64,000 nt of DNA, taken from positions 682,001-746,000 of the forward strand of contig NZ_VAHD01000001.1 in NCBI RefSeq assembly GCF_005876985.1. Reading direction: 5' to 3'. The notes beneath the pieces were generated by a model. That model was not told where the DNA came from and searched no databases. It saw only the letters and a program-made list of their open reading frames with translations. Both the position numbers and the translations under genes were made by a program. Shown one piece after another: positions 42,606 to 54,314 of the stretch; position 1 is the first letter of the stretch, and every line of letters begins with the position of its first letter. The stretch comes from Rhodoferax bucti (GTDB lineage Bacteria > Pseudomonadota > Gammaproteobacteria > Burkholderiales > Burkholderiaceae_C).

Positions 42606-42635
42606 CGCTACAAAAACAGTAGCTGCCCGCGCAAT
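42606..42635 (-). repeat. interspersed repeat remnant between dnaN and gyrB
   Basis: Minus strand TTGCGCGGGCAGCT followed by ACTGTTTTTGTAGCG: the right half of the repeat with an intact small palindrome (GCTAC/GTAGC). The left block is missing. Confidence 0.6.
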
Positions 42636-42660
42636 CAAACCCCCGGCCTTCGGGGGTTTG
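42636..42660 (+). terminator. strong hairpin between dnaN and gyrB
   Basis: CAAACCCCCG (42636-42645), loop GCCTT, CGGGGGTTTG (42651-42660). The stem is perfect, but what follows (GTCATTAAAG) is not a U tract, so it may attenuate or stabilise the transcript end rather than terminate fully. Confidence 0.55.
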
Positions 42661-42668
42661 GTCATTAA

Positions 42669-45292
<2,624 letters not shown>

Positions 45293-45293
<1 letters not shown>

Positions 45294-45976
45294 TGCAGGG
45301 GAGTTCGGGGCCCTCCAGGCTCGCAGACCTGCTGGAATCGTGGGCGCCGGTAGACGGACGCGCGACCCGGCAGGACTGGATTCAACATTGGTCGGCGTGG
45401 ATCGGGCCGCTGGATGCAATTGCACTGAGCGGGGCTCTCTCAGAGGTCCGCTCTACGGTGCACGCACCACCTGCGAGACCAGGCACCAAAGACACGGATC
45501 TGGGCGAAGCCTACCGGCTTCTGCGCAACGATCTGCTGGCCTTGATTTGCACACCACCCGTACCGCAGTCCCGCGGAATTGCGCGCCCGCTACCGGTGGT
45601 GCCGGGGGCAGCGGTCGTAGCCGTGGAAGAAGATTTCGGCAGCTACAAGCAGCGCTACCTGGATATTGAGCGCCGCATGGAATGGCGGCTAGGCCCTTTC
45701 CGGCAGCATTGCCGCGAAGTGCTGACACACACCAGCACACGGCTCAGTCAGTTGGCGCGGCTGGACGCCGCACTGGAAGACATGCTGGGCCTGCGCAGCG
45801 AAAGCTTGCTGGCCCGCCTACCCGCTGTGCTGGAGCGGCGCTTTATGCAGCACCGCGACAAGGGGAGCGCCGCAAGCGCTTTTGAACAGGATTTTCAGGC
45901 CGCCATGGTGGCCGAATTGGACTTTAGATTGGAACCGGTCGCGGGCCTTGTAGAGGCTTGGCGCACCGGCTCCTGA
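45293..45976 (+). CDS. DUF3348-type protein, first gene of a motor-like operon
   Basis: A 227-residue soluble protein, in my recollection of the DUF3348 family known almost only from Burkholderiales next to DUF802 genes. It is mostly helical, with YKQRYLDIERRMEWRLGPFR (about 130-150) and STRLSQLARLDAALEDMLG, and no signal peptide or membrane helix. The ATG is fused to the gyrB stop (TGATG). The next gene, encoding the MotA-like channel, starts 6 bp later. A cytoplasmic accessory or adaptor for that complex is the natural guess; no enzyme motif is visible. Confidence 0.8.
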
Positions 45977-45982
45977 GACGAC

Positions 45983-47869
45983 ATGAGCAAAGATTTCAAC
46001 CGGTTTCTTATTCCCGGGGCAGCTGCCCTCGGGGCTTTTTGTGTGCTTTGGATCAGTGCCGGCTTTGTGGGCACCAGCCACCTCGCACTGGGCATGACAC
46101 TGCTCATCGGCGTGGTGTACGCCACGGGCATCCGCGAGCTGCAGCGCTTTCGGGCGAGCACCGCAGAACTGCGGCACGCGCTTAACGATATCCCGCAAGG
46201 GCTGGCGTCTTTGGGCGACTGGCTGGAGCGGGTTCCTGCCCCACTGCAGCACTCCGTGCGCCTGCGGATTGAGGGGGAGCGCACTGGGCTACCCGGGCCT
46301 GCGCTCACGCCCTATCTGGTCGGCCTGCTGGTCATGCTCGGCATGTTGGGCACCTTTTTGGGCATGGTGCTCACCTTCAAGGGTGCCGTGTTTGCGCTGG
46401 AAGGCTCTGCGGATTTGCAAGCCATACGGGCCGCGCTGGCCGCGCCCATCAAGGGCTTGGGTTTGTCTTTCGGCACCTCCGTAGCGGGGGTGGCTACATC
46501 GGCCATGCTGGGTTTGGTGTCTGCCCTCTGCCGCCGCGAGCGTCTGGACGTGGCCCGCCTGCTGGACAGCCGCATTGCCACGGTGCTGCGGCCTTTCTCG
46601 CTGGCCCACCAGAGGGAAGCCAGCCTACAGGCACTGCAACAGCAATCGCAGGCGCTGCCCGGTGTGGCGGAACAGCTGCAACGCTTGATGGAGCACCTGG
46701 AACAGCGCCACGAAGCCCTGAGCACCCGGCTGGAGGCACAGCAACAGGCCTTCCACCAGGAGGTCAGCGGGGCGTACACCGGCTTGGCGCAATCGGTCGC
46801 GCAGACGCTGCAAGACAGCTTGCTGGCAGGCACCCGGCAGGCGGGTGAAGCCATGGTGCCGGTGGTGCAAACCGCCATGCACCACGTGGCCACAGAGGCA
46901 CAGGCCCAGCACCAGCGCACCAGCGCAGCGCTGCACGCCCAACTGAGCGAGATGCAGGCCAGCTTCCAGGCGGGTACCCAAAGCCTGACTGCGGACTGGG
47001 CCTACGCCCTCGAACGCAGCACCGCCACCCTGCAAGCCGAGTGGCAACGCACAGGTGCCGAAGCCTTGGCCCAACAACAAGCCATGTGCAAAGCACTGGA
47101 TGCAAGCGCTGCCACCGTCACCACCCAGGCAGCAGAGCAGGCAGCGACGGCCATGGCGGGTATCTCCCGTGTGCTGGAGCGCGCAGAGACCCTGGTCAGT
47201 GCCCGCCAGCAAAGCGAGGCCGACTGGGCCCAGCAGCAGCACGCCCGCATGGACCAGCTCGCCGCGCTCTGGCGCACGGAACTCGCCGCCTTGCGCACCG
47301 AAGAAACGGCGCGTGGCGAGGCCGCCGCCGAGCGCCTGGGCGCACTGACCACCCAGTTGCGCACCGAGATGACGCGCCTGGATGAACGCGACACCGCGGC
47401 GCTGCAAGAGCGCCACGCGCTGATGGAGCGCCTGCACGGCCTGCTGCAATCGGCCGAAGCCACGACCCAGGGGCAACGTGCAGCCATCGACACCCTGGTC
47501 ACCACCGCCGGCCACACACTGGTGCAGGTGCAGCAGCAATTTGCCCAAACGCTTGCACTGCAAACCGACAAAGCCGAAAGCCTGGGCGCCCACCTCAGCG
47601 GCAGCGCGATTGAACTCTCCAGTTTGGGCAACAGCTTCCAGCATGCCGTGGAGTTGTTTGTACGGAGCAACGAGCAACTGGTGCACAGCCTGCAAGGCAT
47701 GGAAGCGGCGGTCGGCCAATCGGCAGAGCGCAGCGATGAGCAACTGGCTTACTACGTAGGTCAGGCGCGTGAGGTGATCGACCTGAGCCTCAGCTCGCAA
47801 AAGGCGGTGCTGGAAGACCTGCGCAAGCTGCGCAGCCCCGCCTCCGGGCCCACACCGGTCAACGCGTGA
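45983..47869 (+). CDS. DUF802 protein: MotA/ExbB/ZorA-like channel with long coiled-coil tail
   Basis: A 628-residue protein. Helices 1-2 lie at about 8-48 (FLIPGAAALGAFCVLWISAG; LALGMTLLIGVVYATGI), helix 3 at about 112-135 (LVMLGMLGTFLGMVLTFKG) and helix 4 at about 155-182 (GLSFGTSVAGVATSAMLGL). The LGTFLGMV and GTSVAG segments match the proton-channel core of MotA/TolQ/ExbB and especially ZorA. From about 200 to 615 it is an Ala/Gln/Glu-rich helical tail with many QQQxxxxxE heptads and no membrane segments. The OmpA-like partner starts in the stop codon. Confidence 0.82.
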   Translation: MSKDFNRFLIPGAAALGAFCVLWISAGFVGTSHLALGMTLLIGVVYATGIRELQRFRASTAELRHALNDIPQGLASLGDWLERVPAPLQHSVRLRIEGERTGLPGPALTPYLVGLLVMLGMLGTFLGMVLTFKGAVFALEGSADLQAIRAALAAPIKGLGLSFGTSVAGVATSAMLGLVSALCRRERLDVARLLDSRIATVLRPFSLAHQREASLQALQQQSQALPGVAEQLQRLMEHLEQRHEALSTRLEAQQQAFHQEVSGAYTGLAQSVAQTLQDSLLAGTRQAGEAMVPVVQTAMHHVATEAQAQHQRTSAALHAQLSEMQASFQAGTQSLTADWAYALERSTATLQAEWQRTGAEALAQQQAMCKALDASAATVTTQAAEQAATAMAGISRVLERAETLVSARQQSEADWAQQQHARMDQLAALWRTELAALRTEETARGEAAAERLGALTTQLRTEMTRLDERDTAALQERHALMERLHGLLQSAEATTQGQRAAIDTLVTTAGHTLVQVQQQFAQTLALQTDKAESLGAHLSGSAIELSSLGNSFQHAVELFVRSNEQLVHSLQGMEAAVGQSAERSDEQLAYYVGQAREVIDLSLSSQKAVLEDLRKLRSPASGPTPVNA

Positions 47870-48507
47870 TGGTGGACATGGACAGCGTGGACGACACCGG
47901 ACTGGAAACAGCGCCGGTCTGGGCCGTCTTTGGCGACCTGATGGCCGGCCTGCTGGGCGCCTTTGTGCTCATTCTGGTGGGCGTGTTGGTGGTGCAAATG
48001 GACTTGGTGGCCAATCTCGAATCCGAAGTCAAAAAGCGCCAGCAAGAAGAGCAACGCCGCATGGCGCTCGAAAAAGCACTGGCCGTGCCCCTGATGTCGG
48101 GGCGTGTGACGCTCAACAACGGGCGCATCGGCATCAGCGGCAGCGTGCTGTTTGCGGTGAGCTCCGACCAGCTCCGGCCCGACGGGCACCAACTGCTCAA
48201 AAGCCTGGTGCCCCCGCTGCAGGTGTACCTGGGCGAGCGCAACGAAATGCTGATGGTCAGCGGCTTTACCGACAACCAACCTGTGTCCGGTAGCAACCGC
48301 CAATTTGCCGACAACCTGGAGCTCTCGGCCCAGCGGTCTTTGACCGTGACCCGCGCGCTTATTGAAGAAGGCATGCCCGCCTCCCGGGTGTTTGCCGCCG
48401 CGTTCGGTGCCGAGCAACCGGTGGCATCCAACCAAAGCGACAGCGGCCGCGCCCTGAACCGCCGGGTAGAAATGGCCCCCGTGCCCAAAGGCGCACAGGC
48501 ACCATGA
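47869..48507 (+). CDS. MotB/ZorB-like OmpA-domain stator protein
   Basis: A 212-residue protein with one N-terminal helix, VWAVFGDLMAGLLGAFVLIL, in which the Asp (about residue 23) holds the place of the proton-carrying Asp of MotB/ZorB. A short helical linker (ESEVKKRQQEEQRR) follows, then an OmpA peptidoglycan-binding domain (about 85-205) with NLELSAQRSLTVTRALIEE and the end motif GRALNRRVEM. The ATG at 47869 overlaps the upstream stop; a GTG at 47866 is an alternative. With the DUF802 protein it should form an ion-driven inner-membrane complex anchored to the cell wall. Confidence 0.85.
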   Translation: MVDMDSVDDTGLETAPVWAVFGDLMAGLLGAFVLILVGVLVVQMDLVANLESEVKKRQQEEQRRMALEKALAVPLMSGRVTLNNGRIGISGSVLFAVSSDQLRPDGHQLLKSLVPPLQVYLGERNEMLMVSGFTDNQPVSGSNRQFADNLELSAQRSLTVTRALIEEGMPASRVFAAAFGAEQPVASNQSDSGRALNRRVEMAPVPKGAQAP

Positions 48508-49160
48508 CACAGGCCGTGCCTAACGTCACGTCGCTCGTGGACGTGCTGCATACCCTGCGCGCAGAGGGCAGGCATGCGCTCGACCCGGTGCGCTTTGGCT
48601 ACCTGGAAACGCTCGCTCAGCGGCTGCCCGCCCAACACGGCGCGGTACAAGCGCATCTGTGCACCGCACTGCACACCGCGCTGGCCGACTACCAGCAACG
48701 CTGCGCGCAGGCGCCTGCCCGGTCAGGCACATCGCACCCGATGCGGCGTGCCACCCTGCGCCGCGCTGGCCTCGATGGCCTCAAGGCGCTGAACCTGTCC
48801 ATGCGGGCGCAACCGCCCGGCGCAGCGCACGCCAGCGGTGGCAGCGCCCCACAGGGTTTAGGTGAAATGAAGAGCGTGCAGCAATTCAAACAAGCCTGGG
48901 GCCGCATGCAGGTGCAGGACCAGGTGGGCCACGCGCTCACCCAAGGCCCTGCCAACGCCGGCCCGCTCAACTCCCACCAGCTGGTGTTGCGCACGCTGGG
49001 CCTGATGCAAGGCCTGTCGCCCGACTACCTGCACCACTTCATGGGCCATCTGGACACCCTGCTGCGGCTCGATAGCTTGGCAGCGCCGCAGACGGCCAAG
49101 CCGGTCAAAGCCGCTAAAAGTGCGAAGCCGGTAGTGCGAAAAACCGCTGCGAAGAAATAG
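48504..49160 (+). CDS. DUF2894-type protein, last gene of the motor-like operon
   Basis: A 218-residue soluble protein, in my recollection DUF2894. It is helical with LDPVRFGYLETLAQRLPAQ near the N-terminus, a low-complexity centre, a conserved-looking QQFKQAWGRMQVQDQVGHAL and QGLSPDYLHHFMGHLDTLLR, and a Lys/Ala-rich histone-H1-like tail (KPVKAAKSAKPVVRKTAAKK). The basic tail could bind nucleic acid or the inner face of the membrane. The ATG overlaps the OmpA-like stop (ATGA), so the four genes are one translational unit. Function unknown. Confidence 0.8.
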   Translation: MTQAVPNVTSLVDVLHTLRAEGRHALDPVRFGYLETLAQRLPAQHGAVQAHLCTALHTALADYQQRCAQAPARSGTSHPMRRATLRRAGLDGLKALNLSMRAQPPGAAHASGGSAPQGLGEMKSVQQFKQAWGRMQVQDQVGHALTQGPANAGPLNSHQLVLRTLGLMQGLSPDYLHHFMGHLDTLLRLDSLAAPQTAKPVKAAKSAKPVVRKTAAKK

Positions 49161-49178
49161 CCGGCTACGGGCTGGGAT

Positions 49179-50039
49179 CTAGCCTTCGCGCTGCAACAAC
49201 CATTGCAGCGCATCTTCCGTGGTCGGTGCAGCCGCTTCAAGCGGATGGCTTTCCAGCCCCGCCACGGTTTTCTCAAAGCGGTTAGCCACGCCGGGCAGCA
49301 CCTGCGATGCAATGCCCTGGTAGGCCATCTCCATGGCGGCCTCTTGCACCTCCACAGCGCGGCGCTTTGCGTGGACCACGTGGGTGCGCACCAGCATGTC
49401 GATGAAGGTGCGCAGCGGGGTGTCGTCAATATCTTGCAACTGCGCGTAGAGCGGGTCGCGCAGGCCTTGACGCTCGGCCGCCATCAGCAGCTCCACGCTC
49501 AACGCCTCCAGCCCCTTGGTAAAGGTGCTGCGCAGCAGCTTGAGGGCCATGGCGTCGCCCGCCGTGCTCGCTTCTATCACTTGCACCCGCCCACCGGCGC
49601 TTTCCATCCAGCGTTTGAATGTCTCGGCACCATCGCCCGCCACCAACAGCGGCGTGGCGTGTTGGCCCAGCGCGACTGCACCCATGATGGCCACATCCAG
49701 GTAGTGCAGACCCTGCGCACGGGCCGTGGCCGCCGCAGCGCGCTTGGCCTGCGGGCTGGCGGTGGTCATGTCGCACCACGCAGCCCCTGGCGCCATCCAC
49801 GGGCTGTATTGCGCCAGCACCTGCGGGGCCACACTCCCGGTCACGCACAGCAGCACCGCATCGCAAGCGCGCAGCCACTCGCCGGGTGCGAGGTGCAAAG
49901 GCAGCCCCAGCGCATCTGCCGCAGCCTGTGCAGCCGCGCCCGCGCGGGCATTGCACAGCTGCAGCGTATGCCCCGCTGCGTGGAGGGCCTTGGCATAGGC
50001 CCGGCCGACTTCACCCAAACCGATGATGGCGATGTGCAT
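49179..50039 (-). CDS. NAD(P)-dependent 3-hydroxyacid dehydrogenase family protein
   Basis: A 286-residue beta-hydroxyacid dehydrogenase relative. The Rossmann motif IAIIGLGEVGRAYAKAL opens the protein, ending with a DUF1932-like helical C-domain (DIDDTPLRTFIDMLVRTHVV). The catalytic-lysine region reads AMALKLLRSTFTKGLEAL. Substrates of this subgroup are mostly unknown. It converges with the motor-like operon after 18 bp and begins 7 bp after the tyrosine phosphatase gene on the same strand. Confidence 0.83.
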   Translation of the reverse strand: MHIAIIGLGEVGRAYAKALHAAGHTLQLCNARAGAAAQAAADALGLPLHLAPGEWLRACDAVLLCVTGSVAPQVLAQYSPWMAPGAAWCDMTTASPQAKRAAAATARAQGLHYLDVAIMGAVALGQHATPLLVAGDGAETFKRWMESAGGRVQVIEASTAGDAMALKLLRSTFTKGLEALSVELLMAAERQGLRDPLYAQLQDIDDTPLRTFIDMLVRTHVVHAKRRAVEVQEAAMEMAYQGIASQVLPGVANRFEKTVAGLESHPLEAAAPTTEDALQWLLQREG

Positions 50040-50046
50040 GGCGTAC

Positions 50047-50538
50047 TCAGCGCGTCTGCACAGGGCGAACTTGGCGGACGTGGGCGATCAACCCATCGCA
50101 CGCGTCTTCCACCAGGTCCAACACCTGCTCGAAGCCCGCCGCGCCACCGTAATACGGGTCAGGCACTACGGCATCGTCATACTGCCGGCAAAACTCGGTC
50201 ATGCGCCGGACCTTGTGCTGGTGCTGCGGCGGGCAAAGCGCTTGCGCCAGCGCGAGGTTGTCCCAGTCCATGGCCAGAACCAGATCGAAGGCCTCAAAGT
50301 CCGCCTCGGTCATTTGTCGCGCACGCAGGGCTGACAGGTCGTAGCCGCGCTGCGCAGCATGCTGCTGCGAGCGGGCATCGGGCGGGCTGTTGGGGTGGTA
50401 GTTGTGCGTGCCGGCCGAGTCCACCTGCACCCACGGCTCCAGCCCCAATGCACGCACCTTGTGGCGCATGACGCCATCGGCCGTGGGGCTGCGACAAATG
50501 TTGCCCATGCAGACGAAGAGGATGCGGTAACTGCTCAT
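50047..50538 (-). CDS. low-molecular-weight protein-tyrosine phosphatase
   Basis: A 163-residue cysteine phosphatase. The P-loop VCMGNICRSPTADGV begins at about residue 9 (Cys-x5-Arg-Ser), and the general-acid Asp lies in VVPDPYYGGAAG. The length fits the family. It probably removes phosphate from tyrosine or arginine in proteins, but no kinase partner is near. ATG 50538 is preferred, as the longer open frame has no fold content. It is divergent from the RidA-like gene. Confidence 0.93.
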   Translation of the reverse strand: MSSYRILFVCMGNICRSPTADGVMRHKVRALGLEPWVQVDSAGTHNYHPNSPPDARSQQHAAQRGYDLSALRARQMTEADFEAFDLVLAMDWDNLALAQALCPPQHQHKVRRMTEFCRQYDDAVVPDPYYGGAAGFEQVLDLVEDACDGLIAHVRQVRPVQTR

Positions 50539-50641
50539 GAAAATACCTGCGGTGTGGATCAAAGACACCCCATTGTCTTGCCTACCGCAGGCTTCTAGTA
50601 GTATCCGCCGCACTCACTTTTTGACACCCCGGACACCCACC

Positions 50642-50995
50642 ATGACCAGCACCTCCATCCAACGTATCCACCCCGCCGCCCAATGGTCCGACGCGGTGGT
50701 GCACAACGGCACTGCTTATTTTGTGGAAGTGCCCGAAAGCGGCACCGACATCACCAGCCAAGCCCAAGCGGTATTTGCCCAGGCCGAGCGTACGCTGGCC
50801 CTGGCCGGCAGCGACAAAAGCCACTTGCTGATGGCCACCATCTACCTCAAGCACATGAGCGACCGCGTGGCCTTCAATGCCGCGTGGCAGGCCTGGTTGC
50901 CCGAGGGCTGTGCACCGGCCCGCGCCTGCGTGAGCGCCGAGATGGCCAGCCCGGACTTTTTGCTGGAAATCGTCTTCACCGCCGCCACACGCTAA
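50642..50995 (+). CDS. RidA/YjgF-family protein
   Basis: A 117-residue trimer-forming protein of the RidA superfamily (YjgH-like): SQAQAVFAQAERTLALAGSD, MATIYLKHMSDRVAFNAAW and the end ACVSAEMASPDFLLEIVFTA. The Arg that binds the 2-imino-acid carboxylate in true RidA proteins (usually in a xxARxxV segment) aligns with PARACVSAEM, so deaminase activity is possible. It precedes the PLP decarboxylase by 8 bp, which is notable because PLP enzymes release the reactive enamines RidA removes. Confidence 0.88.
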   Translation: MTSTSIQRIHPAAQWSDAVVHNGTAYFVEVPESGTDITSQAQAVFAQAERTLALAGSDKSHLLMATIYLKHMSDRVAFNAAWQAWLPEGCAPARACVSAEMASPDFLLEIVFTAATR

Positions 50996-51003
50996 AGCCG
51001 CCC

Positions 51004-52464
51004 ATGACCGCAGCACGCTTCGAAGCCGCCCCGGACAGCCTGGACCCGACCGACTGGGAGTCGGTGCGCCAAATGGGCCACCGCATGGTGGACAACATGG
51101 TGGACATGCTGGCCGGCCTGCGGGAGGCCCCCACCTGGCAACCCCTGCCGCCGGAAGCGCGCCAAGCGCTGCGCAGTGGCGAGCTGCCTGCCGGGCCTAC
51201 CGACCTGGCGGAGGTGTACCGCGAGTTTCAAACCCTGATCCAGCCCTACGGCAGTGGCAACGCCCACCCGCGCTTCATGGGCTGGGTGCAGGGCGGGGGC
51301 AACCCGGTGGGCATGCTCGCCGAGCTGCTGGCGGCTGCCACCAACCCCAACCTTGGCGGGCGCGACCACGCGCCGATTGAGGTGGAGCGCAAGGTGATCC
51401 GCTGGGCTGCGCAGATGCTGGGGTTCCCGGCCGATGCCAGCGGTGTGCTGGTCACCGGCACCTCCATGGCCAACCTGATTGCGGTGCTGGTGGCACGCAC
51501 CCGCGCCCTGGGCACCTCCGTGCGGCAAGAGGGCCTGCAAGGCAAACCGCTGGTAGCCTACACCTCGGTGGAGGCGCACAACTGCGTGGCCCGCGCCATG
51601 GACATGGCCGGCTTGGGCAGCCAAGCGCTGCGTCTGATAGCGCTGGACGCCCAGCACCGCATGGATATGGACGCCCTGCAAACCGCCATCGCCCAAGACC
51701 GGGCGGCGGGTTTGCAGCCCTTTCTGCTGGTGGGCAGCGCCGGCACGGTAGACACCGGCGCGGTGGACGACCTGCCCGCGCTGGCCGCGCTCGCACGGGC
51801 CGAAGGCCTGTGGTTTCACGCCGATGCCGCCTATGGCGCACTGGCCATGCTCTCGCCCGCGCAGCGCCCGCTGGTGCAGGGCCTGAGCGAGGCCGACTCG
51901 GTGGCGTTTGACTTTCATAAATGGGCCCAGGTGCCTTACGACGCGGGCTGCATTGTGGTGCGCGACGCCGCGCTACACGCCGCCACCTTTGCCAGCCAGC
52001 CGGCGTACTTGCAGCGCAGCGCGCGCGGCCTGGCCGGCAACCTGCCCTGGCCCACCGACTTCGGACCCGACCTCTCGCGCGGCTTCCGGGCCCTCAAGGT
52101 GTGGATGACGCTCAAAACCTATGGCGCCGACAAACTGGGCGAGGTGGTGGCCCGCAATTGCGCACTGGCCCGGCAACTGGCCGCGCATGTGGATGCCCAC
52201 ACGGAGCTGAAGCGGCTTGCGCCCGTCACGCTGAACGTGGTGTGCTTCCGGGTGCGCGGGGAGGGCTGCGACCTCGACGCGCTCAACGCCGACATTGCTG
52301 CCGATGTGCAGGAATCCGGCGTGGCGGTGCTCTCCACCACCCGCATCCACGGGGTGCTGGCCCTGCGCGCTGCGCTGGTCAACCACCGCACCCGGGAGGA
52401 GGATGTGCAGATGCTGCTGGATGCGGTGCTGGCTGCTGCCGCCCGCAGACGCTCACCCGCCTGA
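51004..52464 (+). CDS. PLP-dependent amino-acid decarboxylase (group II, aromatic-type)
   Basis: A 486-residue group II decarboxylase like aromatic-L-amino-acid or tyrosine decarboxylases. It shows GNAHPRFMGWVQGGGNPVG near the N-terminus, GVLVTGTSMANLIAV for phosphate binding, WFHADAAYGALAML (the PLP Asp) and DFHKWAQVPYDAG with the Schiff-base lysine. The start ATG 51004 lies 8 bp after the RidA-like gene; the open frame further upstream overlaps that gene. Substrate cannot be set; Trp, Tyr or Glu types are all conceivable, aromatic being most likely. Confidence 0.88.
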   Translation: MTAARFEAAPDSLDPTDWESVRQMGHRMVDNMVDMLAGLREAPTWQPLPPEARQALRSGELPAGPTDLAEVYREFQTLIQPYGSGNAHPRFMGWVQGGGNPVGMLAELLAAATNPNLGGRDHAPIEVERKVIRWAAQMLGFPADASGVLVTGTSMANLIAVLVARTRALGTSVRQEGLQGKPLVAYTSVEAHNCVARAMDMAGLGSQALRLIALDAQHRMDMDALQTAIAQDRAAGLQPFLLVGSAGTVDTGAVDDLPALAALARAEGLWFHADAAYGALAMLSPAQRPLVQGLSEADSVAFDFHKWAQVPYDAGCIVVRDAALHAATFASQPAYLQRSARGLAGNLPWPTDFGPDLSRGFRALKVWMTLKTYGADKLGEVVARNCALARQLAAHVDAHTELKRLAPVTLNVVCFRVRGEGCDLDALNADIAADVQESGVAVLSTTRIHGVLALRAALVNHRTREEDVQMLLDAVLAAAARRRSPA

Positions 52465-52470
52465 TGACGA

Positions 52471-52531
52471 ACCAAATCGTGCTCTAGCGCAGGTGGAATA
52501 TGCGCAAGTAGCTCCTGATTTGATAGCAAAT
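52471..52531 (+). repeat. interspersed repeat, full-length copy
   Basis: CCAAATCGTGCTCTAGCGC, 10-nt spacer, TGCGCAAGTAGCT and CCTGATTTGATAGCA. Same orientation and block spacing as the 14001-14061 copy. It fills most of the gap between the decarboxylase and flavin reductase genes. Confidence 0.85.
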
Positions 52532-52577
52532 TTTTTTCTTGATGCGCGGCGGCACGTGCCTTGCATGGGCTGCTGGC

Positions 52578-53204
52578 ATGACCGAAGTCGACTTTGCCCA
52601 GATCACCGCCTACCAGCGCTACAAACTCATGGCCAGCCTCATCGTGCCCCGGCCGATCGCGCTGGTCACCAGCCTGAGCGCGGCGGGAGTGGTGAATGCG
52701 GCACCCTTTTCCATGTTCAACATGCTGGGCGAAGACCCGCCGGTGGTCATGCTCAGCATCAACCGATTGCAGGACGGGCAGCTCAAAGACACGGCGGCCA
52801 ACATTCTTTCGCTGCGCGAGTTTGTGGTGCACATGACGGACGAGCCCTTGGCAGCCCAGATGCACGCTTGCGGCCAGGCCTTCCCGGCCTCGGTGAGTGA
52901 GTTGGACGCGGTAGGCCTGCATGCCACGCCCTCGCACACCGTGCGCCCACCACGCATTGCCGAGGCGCCGGTGGCGTTTGAGTGCGTGCTGCATGAAACA
53001 CTGGAAACGCCCAGCCGCTATGTGTTCATAGGCCGGGTGCTGTGGATGACCGCACGCGAGGGCCTGATTGACACCGAGAAGTGGCGCGTGCACCTACAGG
53101 ACTACCACCCGGTGGGCCGCTTTGGCGCAAGCTTTTACACCCGCTGCCGCGACCGCTTCGCCCTGGGCGACGAGCCGGCCGGCAACCCCATCGACACGCT
53201 CTAG
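52578..53204 (+). CDS. flavin-reductase-like FMN-binding protein
   Basis: A 208-residue FMN-binding split-barrel protein of the flavin reductase-like family. The N-terminal part YKLMASLIVPRPIALVTSLS, followed by NAAPFSMFNMLGEDPPVVML, is diagnostic. These proteins bind FMN and either reduce it for a partner oxygenase or act on small molecules; no partner is adjacent. ATG 52578 gives the usual N-terminus. It converges with the lacI-type gene after 13 bp. Confidence 0.87.
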   Translation: MTEVDFAQITAYQRYKLMASLIVPRPIALVTSLSAAGVVNAAPFSMFNMLGEDPPVVMLSINRLQDGQLKDTAANILSLREFVVHMTDEPLAAQMHACGQAFPASVSELDAVGLHATPSHTVRPPRIAEAPVAFECVLHETLETPSRYVFIGRVLWMTAREGLIDTEKWRVHLQDYHPVGRFGASFYTRCRDRFALGDEPAGNPIDTL

Positions 53205-53217
53205 CGAGTGCCCGCGT

Positions 53218-54237
53218 TCAAGTGCTGCCGCGCACCGGGCCGGTGGAGGCCCGCACCACCAGCTCGGGGTCGGGCACCTGCACGATGGTGGGTTCGTGCT
53301 GCGGGTTTTCAATCAGGTCCAGCAGCAGGTTGATGGAGAGGGTGGCCACCTGCTCTATGCCCAAAGCCACGGTGGTGAGGGCCGGGCGCATGTCGCGCGC
53401 GAGCTGAATGTCGGTGATGCCGATGAGCGAAATGTCCTGCGGGATGCGGATGCCTCGGTCTGCCAGCGCCTGGCTGGCGCCGTAGGCCATCAAATCATTG
53501 GTACAAAAAATGGCGGTGATGTCGGGGTGCTGCTCCAGCAGTGCGTCAGTGGCCTCATGGCCTCCGGCCACGGTGTCACTCACATTGCGGACCATGGCCT
53601 CCTCCAGCGTGATGCCTGCCGCCGACAAAGCGCTTTTGAAACCATCCAAACGCCCGAGCTGCATGCCCTCCAAACCACACCCGACGATGGCACCGATACG
53701 GCGGTGGCCCAGCGCCAGCAAATGCTGGCCAGCGATTTCGCCGGCGCGGTGAAAGTTCACCACCACGTGGGGAATGTTGTCGGCGAGATCCACCTTTTCC
53801 TCTGACGCGAGCACGATGGGGGAGCGCCGGGTTTTGAGCTCATTGATGTCGTCCGCGCTGATACCGGTGTGCAGCACCAGCACCCCGTCAGCCAGCGTAC
53901 CGGCGATCTGGTGCAGGTAGGCGCGGCCGATGTCGGGGCGCTCGTCGGTGTTGCACACCATCAAGAAGTAGTTGCGGTGCCGCGCCACCCGCTCGGCCAC
54001 CCGCACAAACTCGGGGTAGAAGGGGTTGTTGATGTCGGGGAGCACCAGCGCCACCATGGACGACTTGCCTTCGGCCAGCGCACGGGCCATGAGGTTGGGG
54101 CGGTAGCCGGTGGCGGCAATCGCCTCTTGCACCTTTTGCACCGTGGCGGGTTTCACCTTTTGGGTGTTGCGCAGCACATTGGAGACGGTGGCCGTGGTGA
54201 CTCCCGCCAGACGGGCGACTTCGCTCAGGGTTGCCAT
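53218..54237 (-). CDS. LacI-family transcriptional repressor of the galactoside operon
   Basis: A 339-residue regulator. The N-terminal HTH is TLSEVARLAGVTTATVSNVL with the hinge GYRPNLMARALAEG, and a periplasmic-binding-protein-like sensor fills the rest (VALVLPDINNPFYPEFVRVA onward). It is divergent from the ABC-transporter operon, whose leader holds two matching 18-bp palindromes of LacI type. It most likely releases DNA when a galactoside or its breakdown product binds. Confidence 0.93.
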   Translation of the reverse strand: MATLSEVARLAGVTTATVSNVLRNTQKVKPATVQKVQEAIAATGYRPNLMARALAEGKSSMVALVLPDINNPFYPEFVRVAERVARHRNYFLMVCNTDERPDIGRAYLHQIAGTLADGVLVLHTGISADDINELKTRRSPIVLASEEKVDLADNIPHVVVNFHRAGEIAGQHLLALGHRRIGAIVGCGLEGMQLGRLDGFKSALSAAGITLEEAMVRNVSDTVAGGHEATDALLEQHPDITAIFCTNDLMAYGASQALADRGIRIPQDISLIGITDIQLARDMRPALTTVALGIEQVATLSINLLLDLIENPQHEPTIVQVPDPELVVRASTGPVRGST

Positions 54238-54314
54238 GGGAGTTGCTGCACTTTCACGCGAATTGGCATCGATTGATACGTTTTTTGACTCCTAGGACTT
54301 ACCCTAGGCGCCGG

